Shown: positions 62,701 to 64,000 of the stretch, one piece after another
Position numbering within the stretch: the first letter of the stretch is position 1
How the letters are laid out: every line of letters begins with the position of its first letter
NCBI GenBank assembly: GCA_017509715.1
Contig: JAFWOU010000009.1
Location: 1-64,000 of the forward strand
DNA: 64,000 nt
Direction of reading: 5' to 3'
Source: Paludibacteraceae bacterium
GTDB taxonomy: Bacteria; Bacteroidota; Bacteroidia; Bacteroidales; Paludibacteraceae
Made by a program: the position numbers and the translations under genes
The notes under the pieces: model-generated
Seen by the model: only the letters and a program-made list of their open reading frames with translations
Database searches by the model: none
What the model was told of the DNA's origin: nothing

Positions 62701-63959
62701 GTCTCACTGGTATCTACGACCATCTGTCCAAACGCGCCAGCAGGAGCTTTGAAGGTAGGCAGATTCAGTAGGGGCAAATTGCGGATTTTCTCAAAAGCCG
62801 ACTTGGCGGTAGAAGAGCCCAAAGGCTCAGAAGGTGTCGCGCCGCTACCATTACAATATTCGTTGTTATAGCCCACATAGTAGTACGTACTGTCCGGGAC
62901 GGGCACGAACATATAGTCGGTCTTGTAGATTTTAGAAGAAGCTTTATCCACCGGCTCCATACAGTTGAAGTAATCCCATGTATAAATCTTCTTTGCCGCG
63001 GTAGAGTCGGCAGAAGATTTTGGGTTATCCACTTTACGGTATTTTTTGTAGTCCTGCTCGTCGGTAGCGAAGAAATAACTGCTGCAACGTTGAATCGGTT
63101 TGTCCAGCATGTAGAGACGGAAGAGGGTACGGTACGTCGGTTTATGTTTGTTATCGGCATAGGCATAAGCCGGAAAACCCGAGTAGCATGTGATTTGCTT
63201 TTCGGACCATATCTGCGTCGAATTGGTCGTATTGAAAGTCACCAAAGAGGCATTGGTGTAGGATTGCGGGCTGTTGGCTTTCGGAATGTCTAACATATAC
63301 ACTTCGCGGTAAACCATTCCCAAGAAACCCGTGCCTATCGCACCGTTGATTCTACCCGATTCGGGATCTTGATCGGTACGGTTATACACAGTTCGTAAGG
63401 TTTTATTCGGATCAAAGGATTCAATGCCCGTATGATTTGTCGGAATGACGAATACGACATCAGCGGCCTTTGCATCGTTGTAATTTTCCGTGACGTCACC
63501 GAGGAACTTAAAAGAGTCACTTGTTCTAAGTGTCTTACCGTCATTCCAGATCGTATAAGCGATACCACCCAAATCGTATTTTCCACGCGCCAAAGGCGCA
63601 CCGACCCTCCAAATAGACATGTCGGAGGGCTTCGTAGCGTGGGCATCCTGTTGTGCTAATTTCAGGTGTTTTCCGTCCGCATAGATGAATTTACCTTGGG
63701 CATTCTTGTAATGGAAATAGTCATCGCCCTCATAGCGCGAATAATTGACAACGAAATACTCACGATCCGGAGTAGAAGGGTTATTATCGTGATCCACCAT
63801 CACGGACAGCAGGAAGCGATCATCCTGCTCCAAGTTCAACACCAAACCACCATCTGTCGGCGTCCAACCTACAGAAAACGCGCGCATAGGCGCGAGCAAC
63901 AAAACGAGCAATATAAAAAACAATTGTACACCTTGTGCACGTTTCCATGGATTCATCAT
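53769..63959 (-). CDS. Giant secreted protein, 3,396 aa
   Basis: A signal peptide is plain (MMNPWKRAQGVQLFFILLVLLLAPMRAFS). The mature protein is beta-rich and Tyr/Asp/Thr-rich, with many repeats of Ig-like or jelly-roll size that I cannot assign to families. A RICIN-like or lectin-like N-terminus is possible (WTPTDGGLVLNLEQDDRF). About residue 570 it holds a GYTFYGWCKKADGSSDT segment like Listeria-Bacteroides repeats. The C-terminus (NDQVLILRGGHVYTVFGQKI) carries the short tail motif shared with the giants at 2372 and 13809. Starts at 63959 or 63956 both fit; an earlier TTG at 63974 lies just downstream of the -7 box and leaves almost no leader. Its stop overlaps the 145-aa gene. A surface adhesin or enzyme-free structural protein is inferred. 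Confidence 0.83.
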   Translation of the reverse strand: MMNPWKRAQGVQLFFILLVLLLAPMRAFSVGWTPTDGGLVLNLEQDDRFLLSVMVDHDNNPSTPDREYFVVNYSRYEGDDYFHYKNAQGKFIYADGKHLKLAQQDAHATKPSDMSIWRVGAPLARGKYDLGGIAYTIWNDGKTLRTSDSFKFLGDVTENYNDAKAADVVFVIPTNHTGIESFDPNKTLRTVYNRTDQDPESGRINGAIGTGFLGMVYREVYMLDIPKANSPQSYTNASLVTFNTTNSTQIWSEKQITCYSGFPAYAYADNKHKPTYRTLFRLYMLDKPIQRCSSYFFATDEQDYKKYRKVDNPKSSADSTAAKKIYTWDYFNCMEPVDKASSKIYKTDYMFVPVPDSTYYYVGYNNEYCNGSGATPSEPLGSSTAKSAFEKIRNLPLLNLPTFKAPAGAFGQMVVDTSETADNLGVKFEPAGYFLKVSSGKNVSMHDNGDGTWITEEMWTIDEEWVGKTIKATLMTGSSFSETDPGADVAGWSIDVFGSNVPVKDHDKLTPAGQSGYAQITTNSTAANGNMVFILANKDKWLRYDNNGLVGLEMPLQYPLEGSNTVTLLQPRIKPGYTFYGWCKKADGSSDTLKVGSTYTLTQTGADTLYALASYDGTLQIAISFLQDGKRYFLTHPGMGTGFRFARARHFDSWVNTWQGMENAQNLDTNYLSTYEVRCPINEIKKKEPGLDSLYFNEHVLDPRSYTMKGLVDSLTFYENFHPSKDEHIGLYYMAPNVILANNTWAGLFTTTSKAETSWPTFKQPYIPSAKIRSERFVEEYDPENKPDSLILKKRTNFAEPYVIYDPVNNQFNGQADSASATDFQLSAISVADEHYIILPDTAYAWSDTITFDFHEGEKTTEDIWSALIGKQLLAVMVVDGDTVYFHPNRDKIISDPNNLYLSPDFRITQIFEWIPDSRVTSVAAEDRVAYSTTGHYWHHTVTRGLNPPLNVKDASGNYIDILDTFCITLSQGRISKIKKYYGRWKKQGENDGLTISADGLTRQRNIIVKTKTYHYGEEQTRMVLKPEKERYGFGALAGQSQKINFILTRVHVRDLLDAQGAFVREDTISIDTLTAQLGMLPGKCTFRVGTAFEKVEAETSGRYATLSTKADNTSGVNYDTLVVTGYRYDNEDYDCNVRVPLIQAPLEGDELIWSVMHNGQRYFIMAGKGTTQDSLIFRQYTQKGNTLYKRVGGNQLIKGAKDTTNRDEGYITPWYFSYVNQAAQQLTLRIGLTASDTLHFNITSGTTPAVGDTTSTLTYVFTDVYANTNANYEEQVKLKYGLNQWLKFNGSALVLTTNELEADTFSWAYPLLEFNLLNNGTYPSHEQVVFGYNTNVSVSVKTAYQGYCEYSMLLNNKLTYFGRETRTSRAALINTDSESRWKTTCVIERIRDSRTTTESGIDVSEVNDNFVTTVKTTTEKPSPTEVKIGDTYIDIVDTLCVTLGLQKGAPDYRYKDKWSGFSTISDGNLKIPLVRRTYHEAPFDSLICTEANEVYHYSFPSTITKGVNDTVLLQFQTIRHHGTQLLNTSDEVISVISSTSSNVTHDIKKKGSATADSIIGMHLNDKDLAEVRLMDEYGNTPTWCKIKAKGDSTITVQCLSNGVRSPRSVDLYLVYVITLEEEQMNIVTYRLTISQASYFNYANNQQLVHTSGASGDPIGVDGLQQVHQNKRILYYYPDQDVELPIRERNFYGWWRWYREGNDVNGKDVSDSDIPDSLWRLAPRNVGKYNYPYHIIGDSVKVWDEEKKDSVKVLMTMGRWTVFHYRSKDYGSDGSKKDPPAKNARVAPPITDLGLATKPTLTYAVDISNYYDNLPLSLSQKNQVDTALLDTILEIKEPTLSIREVFELHPWTEMADTLDHYKSRITGDEKYPLAGEKYMEDHVVMAPTGTKLLLSTEQRYNYNNLHKTGLSESLLGYYMHDDNWSNWSADKVRQDTMIWCGGWDADCLWYIYNSKTQKYTRCDHPITESDDFLKVPVKNNVDTVYYCLRARSWKTLSDKSGEDSTVVGDYYFNICRYKICYHYPNIYGPKVETKSKKETRALITNDEIEQRYEVLERLNFDYNEPGNSYTVYPHPLPWADASYGYTYPETADLPHNRRHDETDFPNHGEYGLINRIGYTTYWFPMEQHGGASKGYMIYCDGMSSSGQVAALSLNKTLCAGQKMFLSAYVGNPSNQTKEVAKPNFIFSVQGSVNGTKWDDITTYMTGDLDPSDKWYQILFPINHTREGSGGEYVHFRVRIYNMASDFDGNDFIIDDICIFATKPPLIAYQASTACKEEGDTKDTHVILRVDYKGMVGSTGDGDAEVEEYNGHKIFYTVKGVNKSGETRFVRMEDGYVEEDTLKGSADPYKPDTLYGKVYIPLKTYEPTDSDSIFTNMNDLLDRFEETFTIHQEHLDDPSKPDTAIFREGYVYEVLEGESRPVKYLIHMANLNPEDEFTVHMYPDSSMLLSSICGLTSRLKVSNRMLLELNGMEQPYTEVMGMCVNSTYNVSLRVKGSLYLDSVAPIDLNGSCINDWLLYGDTAEASSKERYGYYYSDIKKVLRDVLRVEGANVNQFAPNLSSINKNVLKRNAQGKEFKQAGLDAYDMISSLVNNGFLTLYQRKQTVTVTTGDTAKFVIFPIVGTGTDALSKANIEVCPAPIFVKLSPDTSKAALPLIIGGLHRDSTQMRKPIEVLLSETVANDEFKLRVDSIAPKVGIKTITLSETNDPNFLDGIHTLSLIPDKDYLSDIADYYEKGDSILFVPAPDSYHMRPGYSYTFNINLQDYLGHDTIKGGCAVGTVPFILSVVPSYLRWEPQSEHSNGWNNADNWIAIDAHNNPIPTETHFAPMAGISVLIPKMEDGVPYPVVPPMPTEWKDSVQKVNFEYNTCNAIRFLPEAAMGQQQRMEYNDAVADMSMPYNKWAFRGAPVKGMISGDLFRANADLNGETPLWEVGEFDAAGRNHNTGNTSFWLSLYSRTTLRKGNGEDTEDTIRNATADWSKVTNGLSLPLPAGMGWAVYSRSHVANETSVVRLPKQDDKYYYYSRSGDKMYDLYEHNLQDLRTTVAGGSDAGKLAFHADYEEYTITNDTMANGTRVTTSSFVFANPSMGYLDIWGFVADNCLKQEIDYIDASGTHRTVSRAVAESKESPNSISNETRYLPPMHAMVVKLRDESAVNSKTLVLNAYRVLTEVEQKVPAVYVCGGGGGDQELAQAPRRMTAPLREGIMTVTAINPVSPRCNSRLILGQGYHEAIIQGEDAMLTTVNIDNFHMTNTPTTPFNIYAMNDGYGLSIDLRDSIVNVPVSFYMSALPYDPTTELWFTGVNNIDGSLVLYDALLDTERPICDGICITIETPTQNHERRYYIRRPGYMPDEQGTTTGNTITYETNHDEQAVKIIRNDQVLILRGGHVYTVFGQKIR

Positions 63960-63983
63960 ACTTTTACCACACAAAATTTCCTA

Positions 63984-63991
63984 CAAAAGTA
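63984..63991 (-). promoter_or_regulatory. -7 element of the 3,396-aa gene
   Basis: CAAAAGTA reads TACTTTTG on the minus strand. The -33 box would fall beyond the right edge of the window. The leader would be about 18 nt, fitting the ATG at 63959. Confidence 0.65.
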
Positions 63992-64000
63992 CGGCTTTTT

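Overview
The window looks like chromosome from a Bacteroidota organism, most likely of the order Bacteroidales (inference). Thirteen promoters carry the -7 box TAnnTTTG of that phylum, and twelve of them lie fully inside the window; in eleven of those the -33 box sits 20 bp (once 19 bp) upstream. Shine-Dalgarno sites are nearly absent. Secreted proteins carry type IX secretion (T9SS)-style tails, and one core T9SS lipoprotein gene (sprE/porW) is present. I see no phage, insertion sequence, rRNA operon or CRISPR array.

Layout. 1-2346: a hairpin-rich flank, an unknown gene, an orphan RhuM-family gene, and a strong promoter driving a ~177-nt structured RNA that ends in a terminator. 2372-25350: a surface-protein locus with a 2,767-aa Listeria-Bacteroides-repeat protein, a 45-aa peptide, a 618-aa secreted protein, a 1,257-aa ORF that looks like two secreted proteins fused by loss of a stop codon, a 2,104-aa repeat protein with a T9SS type A-like tail, and a coiled-coil/beta-barrel protein. 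A sirtuin gene lies inside this locus on the other strand. 25356-30218: tsaB, sprE/porW, tRNA-Pro and miaB. 30279-36937: mutL, a small membrane protein and an OmpA/TPR lipoprotein leftward; pyrE, an SRPBCC gene, psd and deoC rightward. 37000-45889: a DNA-uptake-like set (ComEA-like, xseA, comEC, an outer-membrane HhH protein) together with malQ and a flippase-like gene. 45983-53404: tRNA (CAT), an OmpA/LysM protein, pta-ackA, a GH13 glucanase, a UbiA-family gene and maf. 53335-63959: a 3,396-aa secreted giant overlapping (ATGA) a small protein with a C-terminal membrane anchor.

The most interesting window-wide signal is a set of short tandem repeats (periods 7, 8 or about 16-17) that begin at, or within a few bases of, gene stop codons. 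Nearly every unit carries its own TAA, TAG or TGA, so stops recur in all three frames. The best cases follow tsaB, miaB, the SRPBCC gene, the HhH outer-membrane gene and pta. One heptamer family (GTCGAAA) also occurs twice inside miaB, where it is translated as extra loops. Other leads are the leader RNA upstream of the 2,767-aa gene, which has two mutually exclusive folds and a 6S-like outline, the stop-less fusion at 15993, and a short shared C-terminal motif on three giant secreted proteins that is unlike the classical T9SS tail.
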